This document shows, piece by piece, positions 11,016 through 22,457 of a DNA stretch of 64,000 nt. How positions within the stretch are numbered: the stretch's first letter is position 1; the number at the start of each line of letters is the position of its first letter. The stretch lies in contig NC_088916.1 of the NCBI RefSeq assembly GCF_963576675.1, forward strand, positions 89,669,501 through 89,733,500. The letters are read 5' to 3'. The DNA comes from Euphorbia lathyris (lineage: Eukaryota > Streptophyta > Magnoliopsida > Malpighiales > Euphorbiaceae). The notes beneath the pieces are model-generated. The model did no database searches. It worked only from the letters and a program-made list of their open reading frames with translations, and had not been told where the DNA came from. Position numbers and translations under genes: made by a program.

Positions 11016-11420
11016 GTAAATTTGGGTTGTGTAGAACACAAATTGCAGATGAAATTTGTCTCCTGTTAAAACAGTACATCGGGGTCGAATATGTTCAGGA
11101 GATTGATTGATTCTGTGTTACGATGGTTGCAGAGGGGGTGTGATTAGGGGGTGGCGTAGTTTGTTTCTTGTTAAATTCTTGTCTTCTTTTCTCTTCTCTT
11201 CGTTTCTTGTTAAATTCTAGTCTTCTTTTCTCTTCTCTTCGCTCACGCATTCAAGTCTTGAAATAATCCAATTGGTATCTTGGGGATGGTAGGAAGTAGC
11301 TTTAAGTAGGGGGGAATAACAGGAGAAAGGAAAATCAGGTATTTGTAATTGTGAAGTTTGATAGTGTTCTTGAATAATTCTGATTCCAGATGTTATTGTT
11401 CAAATCCAAAAAAAAGGTTG
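11016..11420 (+). other. PUR-ALPHA 3' UTR and downstream flank with 39-bp duplication
   Basis: Sequence after the stop holds a perfect or near-perfect tandem copy of a 39-bp C/T-rich unit (11163-11201 and 11202-11240, beginning GTTTCTTGTTAAATTC, one base different). A clear polyadenylation signal cannot be picked out. Beyond 11420 I see no gene. Confidence 0.5.
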
Positions 11421-11565
11421 GTTGATGTTAGTTATTGTCCACGTTTTCGGGTTGTAACCGAAACAGTGTCTTAAGTAATTGCAGAATTGGTGGACCTCAA
11501 AGATCAGTAAAGCAGTTGCAGCTTTACTAATTTCAGAGCTTTGAAGCCTCCTTTGTTTTTGAGAT

Positions 11566-12061
11566 GGGTTAAATGCATCATGGGTTACTGAACTTTCATT
11601 ATTGTCTAGAAATGGTCGTAAAATCGCTTAACTTTTAATTTTGTTTCAATTGAGTCATTTCAGCAACTTGAAGAGCAAAGAAACATCGGAAAAGTGACAT
11701 GGTTACCATATTAAACGTAGTCAACTTTCATTGCTAACTCAAATGACACGTGGATAACATCTAGATGACATGTGGTTGTCACTTAGCTGATTGAAATTAC
11801 TGTGTCAGCTAGGTGGCAGTTGCGTGTCATTTTGGTCAGCTAAGTGGCAGTTGCGTGTCATTTCGGTTAACGGTGAAAGTTGACAATGGCTGATGTGGCA
11901 ATCACATCACATTTTCGGTGTTTTTCTTTGTTCTTCTGGTCGTTGAAATGATTTAATTAAGATAAAATTTAAAGTTAAATGATTTTATTGAGAAAAATTG
12001 AAACTTAGTGACATTTTGAGATAATGGTAAAAGTTTAATGGTCAATGGTGTATTGAACTCT
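11566..12061. mobile_element. Fold-back MITE with imperfect long TIRs
   Basis: The left arm (GGGTTAAATGCATCATGG..., 11566 to about 11650) is matched in inverse complement by the right arm ending GGTGTATTGAACTC near 12061. The loop holds repeated TCAGCTAAGTGGCAGTTGCG words at 11805-11870. There are no ORFs. Related degenerate 'AGTTTAAAGGTCAAT' phrases continue to about 12650 without clear borders. Confidence 0.6.
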
Positions 12062-12894
12062 TTTTGCATTTTTCAAGAGTTGATTCAGTTGAGATTCTCT
12101 GGATTTGGGCCTTTAATGGAGTATTGGGGCAGTAACTCAGGATTTAGGAAGTTTGTTTGTTGAAAGTATTCGTGCAGCACACTTAAAGCAAGTTGAAGGA
12201 GGCGGTTGAGACATTTTAAACAAGTTGAAAGGACTATTCGTACACTTTGAAAGTTTAAAGGTCAATCAAGCCTTTTGGATAAGTTCATAGACCAATGATA
12301 TATTAAACCAATTTAACGAAAGGATTAACTCATCACGAGTTCATTGAATTTGGTCCAAAAAAATATTGATTTACTCTAAACTTATATAGTGTTTCGTTAG
12401 TCCATTGAATATACGTAAAATGATATGATTAATTATCTAAGTCCACATGATATAGTAAGAGTAGATTTGGATAAATTGAAGCACATATATCATTTTAAAC
12501 AAGTTCAGAAATTAATATGTTAGTGTAAGCAAATTAAAGTAGAGAATAATTTACTTCAAACAAGCTCATGGGATTAACGAGACACTACGTAAGTTAAAGG
12601 GTTAATCAGTTTTTTAGGTAAGTTTTGGGGCCTTGATATTAATCCTTAATAAAAAAAATGTTAAATTTATTTGAAATCTTAATATTTTAAAGGTCTAATA
12701 TATCTCCAGTCCCTTCAAGTTGTCCAAAAACCGTAACTGGTCCCTGAATTTTAAAATGTTACAACTAACTCTTTCAACTTGTTTATTTGGAACAAATAAC
12801 CCCTTAAATATGTTAATATTTGTGATTTTGGAGTTTTTTTTGTCATTTTTTTAATGTATTAGTTAGATGTAACAACCGATCTTTTGGACATCTT

Positions 12895-13990
12895 TTATCT
12901 CTGATGTAATATTTGTCAAAAGCAATTTTACCCCTAACGTTAGCAAGTTGGGTTGATTTTATACATCATTATAAACACATATTTTGTTTCTTATTTTCCA
13001 CTAATAACACGTAAGTTAATTCTTAAAAAAAAACAAATTTCATATATTTTTGTGATTTAATAAGAGAATTGAAGATTAATAATTTTAAATTCGGTGAAAT
13101 ATTTGAATTTTTTTGTCCAACTCATACAAAATATATTTATTTTTTTATTTTAGAATTTTCACATTTAATCATATGTTTGTGATCTATTCCTAATGGATGA
13201 TAAAATGACGCACATGTGAAGTGTAGATAATAAGATTCATGACTGAAAAGATAATTTGATGAATAATTTCTCCAATTTGACCTACTTGTCAATGTTAGGG
13301 GTGAAATTGCTTTTGACTAGAGATGCAAATGGGACGGGGATTCTCCGTCCCCATCCGTGATCCGCCCTGACGGGGAATCCCCGATAAGGATCCCCATGGG
13401 ACGGGGATGGAAATAATTGTGTCCCACGTGATGGGGATGGGCCGGGGATGGGGAAAGGTATTTTCGTCCCGCGAGGATCTTCGTCCCCGTTCCGTTATTC
13501 CCCGATGAGGATCCCCGATTATTCCCATGATAATTGATTTTTTTGGGTGATTTAATTACATTTTAATTAGGTGATTGGTTGTTTTCAACTTTTAGTTTTT
13601 TTATTTGAAAATTTCGAGAATGGTTGTTAATACTTGATATTATTAGCCACTGTTTTTTAAACGTTTTTGTCTTTATTGATTTTTTAAACATAAACGGTGA
13701 TTCCCCGCTGTGAAGGGGGAATATGGATAGCGTTTTTTGAAAATTGTAAACGGGGAATGGTGATCCCCATAGGGACGGAGATTCCCCGCGGGATGGGGAT
13801 ATGGTCAATTTGTCCCCGTTTAGCTTGCGGGGATGTGGATGGTGAATCCCTGATTAGTCGGGGACGGAGATAGGAAATGCATTCCCCGCCCCGTTTACAT
13901 CCCTACTTTTGATTGCCAACGTTAAGAGTAAAATTGTACCATTTTAGACATTAGAGGTAAAATTGCTTCCAAGTGTAAACATTAAGGGTA
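12895..13990. repeat. Dispersed non-coding repeat, copy 1 (split by a hAT element)
   Basis: From AATTTTACCCCTAACGTTAGC to the closing ATTAAGGGTATTTTTGCAC this sequence is the same family as 49238-49735. Shared landmarks include TTTGTGATYTATT, AAAATGACGCAYATGTGAAG and a final ACATTAAG/AAATTGCTTTTG. The ends carry 'AATTTTACCCCTAACG'-like words in both orientations, which suggests a TIR element. Copy 1 is interrupted at 13318-13905. Confidence 0.65.
13318..13905. mobile_element. hAT-type element rich in GGGGATCCCC words, nested in the dispersed repeat
   Basis: The ends TAGAGATGCAAATGGGACGG and CCCCGTTTACATCCCTA are inverted copies with a few mismatches. The flanking 8-mers CTTTTGAC (13310-13317) and CTTTTGAT (13906-13913) differ at one base. 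The arms consist of repeated GGGGATCCCC/GGGGAATCCCC words, so each arm can fold on itself. No transposase. Confidence 0.85.
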
Positions 13991-14291
13991 TTTTTGCACA
14001 CTATCCCCTAAAAAAATGCTTGCCCTTCTGAAATTACAGAATGTCTTGTTAGTCACTAAACTTGCTTAAAATAATACGAGTAACCCCTTAAGTTCACATG
14101 TTGAATAAATTAAAATGTATATCACTTTACCTAAGTTTAGGAAGCTAATATATCACTTTAAGCAAATTCAAGGAGCTAGTAAGTCATTTTAAACAAACCT
14201 AGTTAATACGCAACGCAAGTTCAGCACCAAAATCAGTAAATTCAAGCGGGAATCAATTTTTTTTTGTTTTTTTTGTGCTAAATTGAAAGGG

Positions 14292-14606
14292 TTAATGAGG
14301 TGTTTGTTTACCTACTTTTCACCTCCTGTTAAAAGGCAGAGTTTTAGGTGTTTGGTTAGACTTCTACTGTTTGCCTTTTACAGTTGAAAAGCAGCATTAA
14401 GTGTTTGGTTAGTGACCTCCTGTTTGCCTTTTACACCTGAAAAGCAGCCTTTTACAAAAGCAGAGAATCTCTGCTTTTTGGAAAAACAGTTTTTTCCAAC
14501 AGGAACCAGCAAACAGCAACAGCAAACAGCAAACCGTAACAGCAAACAGCAAACAGTAACAGCAAACAGTAACAGCAAACAGTAGGTAAAACAAACGGGC
14601 CCTTAG
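14292..14606. mobile_element. MITE with CAGCAAACAGTAA minisatellite
   Basis: The left end GTGTTTGTTTACCTACT and the right end AGTAGGTAAAACAAACGGGCCC are inverted copies. Next to the right end lies a run of about eight AACAGCAAACAG-type units (14510-14583), and TTTGCCTTTTACA...AAAAGCAG blocks repeat in the left half. The ORFs read through it are products of the simple repeat. Confidence 0.65.
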
Positions 14607-14793
14607 TGTATTTAGAGTTTATCATACATTCTTATTTCTTATGCTTGTTTATAAAATACACATCTCCTTGCATATGAATACATATCTTTAAGACAAACCC
14701 TAACAAGGAAAATTATACTTTTCATCTCCTAATTTTAACGACAACAGGGTATCAGATTCTATAACTACTTATATGACTATCGCGACGCCCAAC

Positions 14794-15617
14794 TACACCT
14801 GTTCATGGATTGGGTTGGGCCGGGCTCGAGCTGGATCTAATCGGGTTTATCATGTAGTGGCTTTGTCCAAGCCCAGTCCAGTCCAATCCACACTATATTT
14901 ATATCGGGCTCGGGCTGGGCTGAGCTAGACTATAAAAAGTATTTCCCAAGCCCGGCCCAACCCACCCATCTAATATATTAATATTAAAAAATAAATTAAA
15001 AATAAAATAAATTGTTTCTAATGTAAATCTATAATCCAATGCAATCTCAATTTTATTAAAGTTTTTTTTTCCTTGGACTCCTGGTACTTAATATTACATT
15101 TCTTCATTATCCATCTGAACTTTTTTCTTTTGTAAAATTCACGAGGCTTTTAAAATTTTGATTATACTAATTGATTAATTGGTATTATTAATTTATTCTG
15201 TATTTGTTTTTTTTTTGTTTTTTTATTTCTTTTATCTATTTCAATCTATCACAATATGGTGCCTTCTATGGTTACTTTGTTTTTGACAAAGTACCATTAC
15301 TTGGTGTGTTTTCACAATTGGATGATGGAGCATAAAATTAATCAAATGGTGAAAACACACAAAGTAAGGTTTACTTTGTAAAAAACAAAGTAAGGTTTAC
15401 TTTGTAAAAAACAAAGTAAGCATAGCCTTTACCATCACAATCGGGCCGGGCTTAGTTGGAATTTTGAGACAAATCTCAAGCCCAACCCATTTTGTGTACG
15501 AGCTTAATTGGGCTTGGGCCGGACCGGACCAAACATTAAATATGAATGTCCAAGTCCAATCCATGAAGGACGGGTCTGGACGGACTGGGCGGGCCAGCGG
15601 GTTCTTGAACAGGTCTA
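14794..15617. mobile_element. hAT-type element with GGGCCGGGC arms and perfect TSD
   Basis: The ends TACACCTGTTCATGGAT and TTCTTGAACAGGTCTA form an imperfect TIR of the widespread plant 'ACCTGTTCA...TGAACAGGT' type. Both sides carry the identical 8-mer CGCCCAAC (14786-14793, 15618-15625). The arms are full of GGGCCGGGC/AAGCCCAACCC words and the centre is AT-rich. No transposase is present. Confidence 0.9.
15266..15425. mobile_element. 160-bp MITE nested inside the hAT element
   Basis: The termini CTATGGTTACTTTGTTTTT and AAAAACAAAGTAAGCATAG are inverted copies. Next to the right end the unit AAAACAAAGTAAGGTTTACTTTG is repeated twice. It lies wholly within the hAT element of 14794-15617, so it arrived later or with it. 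Confidence 0.65.
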
Positions 15618-15921
15618 CGCCCAACCCATTTTCGGCCAATGGACTTGCGATTCCGGCTAATTCTGCCACTTCCTCCGCAACACAATCACTCCCGATCTCG
15701 GCAGAATCATCTGTTCATGGCAAGTCAGAATTTACCCCATCACAAGGGTTTGAGACTTACCTTTTGGAGCTTTGATTAATATTGAGTACATAGTAGAAGA
15801 ATATCTTCAGAATCACGATTTTGTATCACTAGTCACGCTTTTTCCATGCTAAAATTATTTAGGAGGAAGAACGAATAATCTCTTAGTTAAAAATAACTGT
15901 TATCTTAGGATTAGTTTAACC

Positions 15922-16288
15922 TCGCGTAAATTACATACGTGGTATACAACATTTCTCGCATTTCACAATTTGGTGTAAAACCTTCAATTTTGCATACAAA
16001 ACTGTACAAATTTTTGGCGACTTTCCACTAAACTGTACAACCGGTAATTGTGACCGGTCAATATGAAGTCAACGCACCACGTCAGCAATTTCACCACCCT
16101 AAAAGTTAAAAGTTGACTGGTCAACGCGAAGTCAACATACCACGCTATTAATTTTGACTTTTATGGAGGTCAAATTGCTGACATGGCATGTTGACCGGTT
16201 ATAATTATCGGTTGTACACTTTAGTGTGATGTCACCAAAAGGTTGTATAAAATTGAAAGTTATATACCACGTATGTAATTTACCCCTT
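15922..16288. mobile_element. Mutator-like MITE
   Basis: The left end GTAAATTACATACGTGGTAT and the right end ATACCACGTATGTAATTTAC are perfect inverted copies over 20 bp and remain similar further inwards. The flanks TTAACCTC and TTAACCCC suggest a degraded 8-9 bp TSD. The central CAACGCGAAGTCAACATACCA blocks recur. The TIR style matches the larger Pack-MULE at 47225. Confidence 0.75.
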
Positions 16289-16583
16289 AACCCCCTCTCT
16301 TAGGTTACTCTTCCTTATCCCATTATTATTAGACATTTAACTTCTAGTTTAACACTTATTTTAATTCCTGATTAGGATTAGTATTTTAATTAATTAATTA
16401 ATTAATTTTTTAATTAAGATTCATATTTATTTAATTTCTTAATTAAATAAGTATATGAATCCATTAGGATTTCACCCGAATCCGATTTTTAATCCGAGTG
16501 GAATTCCTACATCTCTCACTCGCACGTATTAAATTCGCTTCACCTTTTCTCCTTTCATATTCATAAATAGATCGTATGACTAG

Positions 16584-18472
16584 TGTTATCGTCGTAATTT
16601 ATAGCATTTTTAGTATTTAATTACTAGTTATTTTGTACTATTTTAATAATAGTTTTTATATATTTTCTTCATTTTATGTATCTAAGCCACTTTGTGTGTT
16701 TTTAGGCACTTTCGTAAGGTTTTCGGCACAAATAACCAAGTCGGGGCTTAAGGCAACAACTCGGGAGTAAAAGGGATCAGAAAAAAGAGTTTTAGTGACA
16801 TCAGCATACACTTCGTCGCGGATGTGTGCTGTAAGATAAAAGTCCAATTGTTCACACTAGAACAGATTTGATACATTTTCGTATTTTCAACGTATCTCCC
16901 TCATACGGACTCGGATTGAGGCGATTCAAAATGCATTGGAAAGCTAAGATAAAGATGAACAAGTGACTAATAATAACTTCTCCAAATTTGAAGTGTATCA
17001 AGCCCAGAAAATTATCCAAGTTGATGAACATGTTGAAACCTATGATTCCTTTCACACCTTTACACATTTCAACTCCTAAATTGTCAAAGTCTTCCACCAT
17101 CCTCTCTTAAATGTAAAATTCAGAAGATTAGGGAGTGAGAGGCCATAAGGAGACTTGGTCTTTGGAATTTTATGTGTCATTTTACTATAAAAAGAGACAT
17201 TGGGTGCCATTTGAAGACACACCAAGCTTAGGCTTAATTTCTCCCTCTATAATGTTATTTTGCTGATTTTTCTCCTTAAAATCAGTTGTTTGTGTTGTTA
17301 TTGGTGTTAAAGTATTGTTTGTGCAAAAGTTCATCTAATAAAAGTAAGTTTCAAGTTACCGAAGAAGTTCGTTCGGCAATCGTCATCACGGTTTCTTCTA
17401 AACTTTAATCTCTTTTATTAATATGAATTCTATTATCTATCTTTCTAAGGTGTGTTTTAATCTAATCATGGGCTAAAACCCCCTTAACTAAGGCTAAAAG
17501 CGGATCTTAACCTTAATTATGTGGTAATTACGTTTAACCTATTTAAGTTATCTTTATCCTTTTTAAGAACTAACTTATGGTTCTTAATGCTTGTAGGAGA
17601 TGGGCCAACTCTCTACTTGAATATAATTAATCGTTTATATTGACCGTAATTAAATTGATTAATCGAAATTCATAAGTTGGACCTAATGACCATTTAGTGT
17701 GGCTTATTGGTTTTTCAAGGTTTTTCATGAATCTTATTACAAATCTTAGATTTATTACTTGAGCCGGACCAACGGAAAGTAATAAATCGAAGGGTTGGAA
17801 ATAAGAAAACTTAATGCTTCTTTGGATTAATTACTTGAGCCGGACCAAGAGAAAGTAATTAATCAAAAGTTTAGAACTAATTACTCGAGCGGTTTTTCTT
17901 GAATCTTAAGTAATCACTTTAGCCGGACCAAGGTAAAGTAGGTTAAAAAGCTTTAGATTAAATCTTATTACAAATCTTAGATTTATTACTTGAGCCAGAC
18001 CAAGGGAAAGTAATAAATCGAAAGTTTGGAACTAAGAAAACTTAATGCTTCTCTTGATTAATTACTTGAGCTGGACCAAGGGAAAGTAATTAGTCAAGAG
18101 TTTAGAACCAATCTCGAGAACTATTAGTTAATAAGAAAAATCGTCATCTTAAAAAGGATAAAACAACTTAAAAGGGGTTAAGTGTTATTACCAAGCAAAG
18201 AGGTTAAGTGAAACTAGAAGCCTTAGTTTCTTTCATTATAATTATTCTCTTATCTAATTTTGTCTAATTTTCATTTCACTTGTTTATTAAGTCTTAACTT
18301 GGTGCCCACCAAACTCTACCTTTCGATTGTTTAAATAATAGTTAGTGAGCAAAAAGATTAGTACTTATAATCACCATCCTCGTGGGAACGATACTCTACT
18401 TTCACTTTATTACTTGATACACGACTAAGGTACACTTGCCTTCACATGCACGTATACATAAAACGCGCATCA
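16584..18472. mobile_element. Solo LTR, 1.89 kb, with TSD ACTAG
   Basis: The block starts TGTTATCGTCG and ends GCGCATCA. It is flanked on both sides by ACTAG (16579-16583, 18473-18477), and no internal retroelement sequence is present. Its last 100 bases hold the 'CGTGGGAACGATACTC...TTACTTGATACACGACTAAGG' style typical of Athila/Tat LTR ends. Positions 16865-16985 match 44780-44890 closely (CGTATCTCCCTCATACG, GGCGATTCAAAATGCATTGG). It is therefore a relative of the solo LTR at 44288, whose net length (about 1877 bp) is nearly the same. Confidence 0.85.
17755..18110. repeat. Minisatellite inside the solo LTR
   Basis: About five degenerate units contain ATTACTTGAGCCGGACCAA followed by GRAAAGTAATWAAT. 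They are spaced 50-130 bp apart between 17755 and 18110, often with intervening GAACTAAGAAAACTTAATGC. It explains part of the length of this LTR. Confidence 0.75.
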
Positions 18473-18477
18473 ACTAG

Positions 18478-18680
18478 CATATCATTGAGAGCATTTTTTT
18501 ATGTAATAATGTATAGTTTGCCTAATTAATGTAAAGTCTACCTAAGAGAGTTGACCCAAAACTTAGACTGCTTGTAGGGTGCTTGTTGGGTAGTCTGCCC
18601 AATTAAAATAAAGTCTGTCCAAGACAATTAGAATAAGAAATTTGACGAAATACTATTACAGAGAAATTACATGGTATCAG
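18478..18680 (+). mobile_element. Remnant of a copia-type LTR end with tRNA-Met primer site
   Basis: TGGTATCAGAGCC at 18671-18683 is the initiator tRNA-Met primer binding site of plant Ty1/copia elements. The preceding 180 bases, with three repeated 'AAAGTCTRYCYAAG' words, look like the end of an LTR. No gag or pol follows; 18690-19340 holds nothing I can identify. Confidence 0.5.
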
Positions 18681-19339
18681 AGCCTAAGATATAAGGTTTC
18701 TGAATTTTTTTTCTAGGTAATATTTCCAGAGTTGTGTTTCTGTCAAGATTTCAATATTTTTTGGCCAGGTTGTATTTCTGTCAAGATTTCAATATTTTTT
18801 TGGTAGTATTTCCTAGGGTTCCATTTATGTCAAGAGCTTGGGTCTCTTGAATACTCACAGTTGGGACATCATTTTATCTCATCACCCCTCTAGTTCATCC
18901 TCCCCGCCTCTGATCAACGTTTCCTCACTTTCTGGCCACTATTTATCATCGTCGCTGTAAGAAAAGTCCTTTACTGACTTTGCCTTTCTCTTACTGTTTC
19001 AGTTGGTGTTGTAGGTTTTAGAGTGTTTTCTCTGTTCTGATTTTAAGTGTACTGTTCTAAAAAAAAACTCATTCGAGTATCAGTTAATTTTGATGTTGAA
19101 TGACAAATTTCCGTATTTGATGTTGAATGACCAATTTAACGAGGTAAATGGAATGGAGAACCAAACAATCTAACATTTTTCTCCTCCGAATATCAGTTAA
19201 TTTTTGCAATATCAAAAGTTCATCACATTAATTAATTATTAATCAACTATTGATATCAACAACGACATACTTGAACGGAAACAGACACCTAGAAACATTA
19301 TGTCTTAAAAAGAAAAAAAACATAGCTAGCTAGGAAACA

Positions 19340-19760
19340 TAAAGAGTTGCGCATTTCCATACAATATAGCAACACCAACAAATATGCCCAAAATCACTCA
19401 ACCCACCATGATAACATGTTTTATTCCATATCATTAAGCAATAAATCTTGTTGCAATGACGATCAACACATTTTACTCGGTCATTAGATTGTTGCGCCTC
19501 TCTGTTGCAACAAGTAGGCTCTTTCTTTGACGCTCAAGGTCATCATACATAATGATATTCATTGTTGGCAATTAGAGTGTAACTTCACACTCTTGAATTT
19601 CATTATCAATTTCAGCTAGCCTTCGAGTTGTATCATGCAATGTTTCAGGAACATTAGCAACAACATTGAGATTGGGATTAGGGTTGAGGCTGGGATTGGG
19701 GTTGGGGTTGGGATTCATATTGTCAAGTGAAGTAAGAGAGGTGAGGAAGAGAAAGTCTTA
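19340..19760. repeat. Dispersed repeat with small ORF, copy 1
   Basis: This segment matches 22870-23280 by eye at well over 80 percent, from CCCAAAATCACT/CCACCATGATAACATGTTT to TCAAGTGAAGTAAGAG. Both copies contain the same small minus-strand reading frame. No TIR or LTR border is obvious, so the element type is unknown. Confidence 0.75.
19473..19718 (-). pseudogene. Small Asn/Pro-rich ORF, copy 1, with one stop
   Basis: The frame starts with ATG (complement of 19716-19718) and ends with TAA at 19473-19475. It opens with NPNPNPNP-type repeats, continues VVANVPETLHDTTRRLAE, meets one in-frame TAA near 19577, then runs LPTMNIIMYDDLERQRKSLL to the end. Compared with copy 2 (22997-23242) many differences fall at third codon positions, so the frame was probably coding once. 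I do not recognise the family. It may be a piece of a transposon gene. Confidence 0.45.
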
Positions 19761-20679
19761 AGTCTTGGCATATATGGGAAAGTAATCTTATGCTTCAAAA
19801 AAGAGAAGAAAGGAATCCTATCTTAATTAGGAAATAAATTAGTGGCAAGACTAAATAAAAAAATAAAAAATAAAAGTAAATAACTTAATCTAAAATATAG
19901 TCTTATTGCCACGTAGGGGTACTCCTTACATGTTGTGGACGAGTAGAATGTTGCCCCTGAAATATTTGAGCTTACGGAGGAAATGGAAGTTAAATTGATT
20001 GAGCCTTAGTTTCATGCAAGAAAGAAGACCGATGTGAACTTATATAGGTAAGAACAAAGTAAATGGAATCGACAGGATGTGATATGCTTATATAGGGGAA
20101 AGTGTAACTACCAAGTGTGAGTTTGGGAGAGGTGGAGTGTGACAGTTGAGCGGCGGAGTGGTTACTAGGCAGTTATAGCTTCTTAAAGTGCTCAATTACT
20201 CCTTTCCTAATCCAATAAAGTTTTGACTCACAATGTTTACTTTTTTTAGCTTAACTAAAATTAATTTTGTTTCATAATTGCAAAAGGAAATCTGATAGAA
20301 AGGCTTACAATTTTGTTTTGGAAAAAGAACGAACTTGTTCCTTTACCTCGCAAAATCATCTTCTGATGGTCATATTTGAAAATTGTTAACCTTTGTCTTC
20401 TAACCAATTTTCTTACCATTTTTCTATGGTAATCATGAGGTTAAAATGACGCCTAAAATAACTTTAAACAATATATATATAAAATTTCAAAATACTTCCT
20501 AGCTATCCCAAGTTGTGCTTCAATTGGTGTTTAAAGCTGACACACATTCTTGTTGTTTAATGAAGCAAAGACAATCCACCTCTTTATTCTTAGAGAGTAG
20601 ATATGGTTTCCATCATTGCACATTCATTTTAAAAGATTCATTGGAGTTATTAGTAAGTTTCACGACATCATGTGGGAAC
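19761..20679. other. No gene recognised
   Basis: AT-rich sequence without splice-supported ORFs, TIRs or LTR signatures that I can support. The small plus-strand ORF at 20515-20733 runs into the LTR fragment that follows and has no family resemblance. Confidence 0.4.
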
Positions 20680-21185
20680 ATGTTGAGGAATTTTCGCAAG
20701 TGCACAGTTTTTTATAGTAATAAAAGATATTGATCCCACAAAGAACAAAGTTATTACTCAACGATCACTTATCCGTTTCTTTTATTTACAGAAATCAAAT
20801 TTAAAAAGGTTGTTTATTATCTAACTAAAACTAATCTAATTACTTGAGTACGTTAGATTCAAATTAAGTTGTAAATATTTCTAAGTTACTCTCTTGACAT
20901 AAATTAGACTACTTAGCAGTATAAAATGGTGATATTAATTCTCAGTTCTTGCTTGTTGAATCAATTAATCAACCACAAACATTGTAAGTTTATAATAATC
21001 AACATACGACTACTATCTTATTATCTTGATCTCTCTAATGATAAAAGCTATTCAATTCTTCATAAATTTCGTTAAGGAATTGTCCCTCGATCATATTCCT
21101 AACTATAAAGAGCAATTAAGAACTTAATTGAAACATGTATTATGAAAAGAATATAATAAGTTAAATCAAACTAAGTTAATTGAAC
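20680..21185 (+). mobile_element. LTR fragment (Ty3/gypsy style)
   Basis: It begins TGTTGAGGAATTTTCGCAAG and continues with the 'AGTAATAAAAGATATTGATCCCACA' and 'ACTTGAGTACGTTAG' phrases seen at the start of many plant Athila/Tat-class LTRs. No matching end, TSD or internal region follows, so this is a truncated copy. Confidence 0.5.
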
Positions 21186-21189
21186 AAAC

Positions 21190-22145
21190 TAAAATAGATA
21201 GTGATGAGGATTATAAGCCAGGCCCGTCAAGCCTAACACACCAAAGGAACAAACATCGGCCCAACGCCCACTCACACACATCACACCTATATAAATTCAA
21301 CCACCAACATCATGAAGAGGTCTGCTTACACTCTATAACTTTTATCTTTATTTCTCTCTCTTTATTCAATTACCCTACAAGTGACTTGATCGTCGAAGTG
21401 TTCCTAGGGATTGCTCCCCATGCAGAGACGCAACACACCTTGCAAGCACCGATTGCTGATCCACATCTCCATTATTTGGTGCGGTGAGCATGGAATGTAA
21501 TTGTAAAAACATGTAGAATGTAATTGTAAATACAAAAAGTAAAGAAGAAGAAGAAGAATAGTGAAGGATGATCTCTCTATCCTTTTACATGAATGTCTTA
21601 TTTGCTTATTGTTCTCCAACTTTTCTTCAACGTGCCATAAACATATGTCTGATCTTCAAATCTCTCATTTTTCTTTATTTTTTCTTTTGTGATTTTCCCC
21701 AAGTAATTAATATCCTTTAAATTTCCAGAAATTATGTCCTTTTAGAGGCGGAGACACCCCTTAAGACACCCCTCTAGAGAGACATGTCTTTGGATGGAAG
21801 AGTGTGACTTTTGACAAAGAGACATAACTTTTCAGCAATTCTGGAAAATTCCACAGCCGCATTCTTTTCCACGAGCGCGTTTTTGAAAAATCATGCAATT
21901 CAAGCTTCTTTTCCTTCCCAATCCTATAACATGAGCGAGTTTTTTCCCGTGGGCGCGTTTTAGCTGATTTTCACCTTAAAGTATGATTTTTCATGCATCT
22001 TATAGTAATTTTCTACACAAAATATAACACTAAAACAAAGATAAAATACTAAAAAATCACATAAATAAACACTTAAAATACCAAAATTAAATAATAAATA
22101 TTGAACAAAATATAAACTTATAAAGTTTATATTGGAACAATTTGA
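21190..22145. mobile_element. LTR-like debris, probably two elements
   Basis: 21190-21490 reads like an LTR end (CAGGCCCGTCAAGCC, a CTATATAAATTC TATA-like box, then ACTTGATCGTCGAAGTG). 21720-22140 carries 'CACGAGCGCG' words and a tail similar in style to LTRs read backwards. No borders can be set. Confidence 0.35.
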
Positions 22146-22216
22146 TTACTCCCAGGAATTTCAATTGTATATATATATTTATTTTTTTCCACCATTGCAT
22201 TAATTTCCTATTTCAT

Positions 22217-22243
<27 letters not shown>
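22217..22243. repeat. (TA)n microsatellite
   Basis: About 13 uninterrupted TA dinucleotides. Confidence 0.9.
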
Positions 22244-22247
<4 letters not shown>

Positions 22248-22457
22248 AAAAAAAACTGAGTTTTGAGTACAAAAGGTTAGACAAAAAATATAATTTTAGT
22301 CCTTAATTATAGTTTTAAAATTAATATAGAGGACTATTATATTTATTGTCCCCAATTGTTTTTAAAAATAAAACATGGGACAAATCTAATTAAGAGAAAT
22401 TAATTATATTTATATATTTAATTTTTTCTTAGTAAATGGGACAAATTCTAATTTATT

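Larger units (their letters stand above)
14708..15775 (+). pseudogene. Small reading frame split by a hAT element; gene not recognised
   Basis: If the hAT element at 14794-15617 and one TSD copy are passed over, a single open frame runs from about 14708 to 14793 and on from 15626 to the TGA at 15773-15775 (roughly 77 codons). It is Ser/Thr/Ala-rich and includes the words NGLAIPANSATSSATQ and SEFTPSQGFETYLLEL. Frame continuity across a dated insertion is the only support, and its 5' end is not defined. It could be an exon of an old gene or chance. I do not recognise the family. Confidence 0.3.

Noticed and set aside
14378..14594. Cys/Leu/Phe-rich ORFs on the minus strand
   Set aside because: Translation of a CAGCAAACAGTAA minisatellite inside a MITE.
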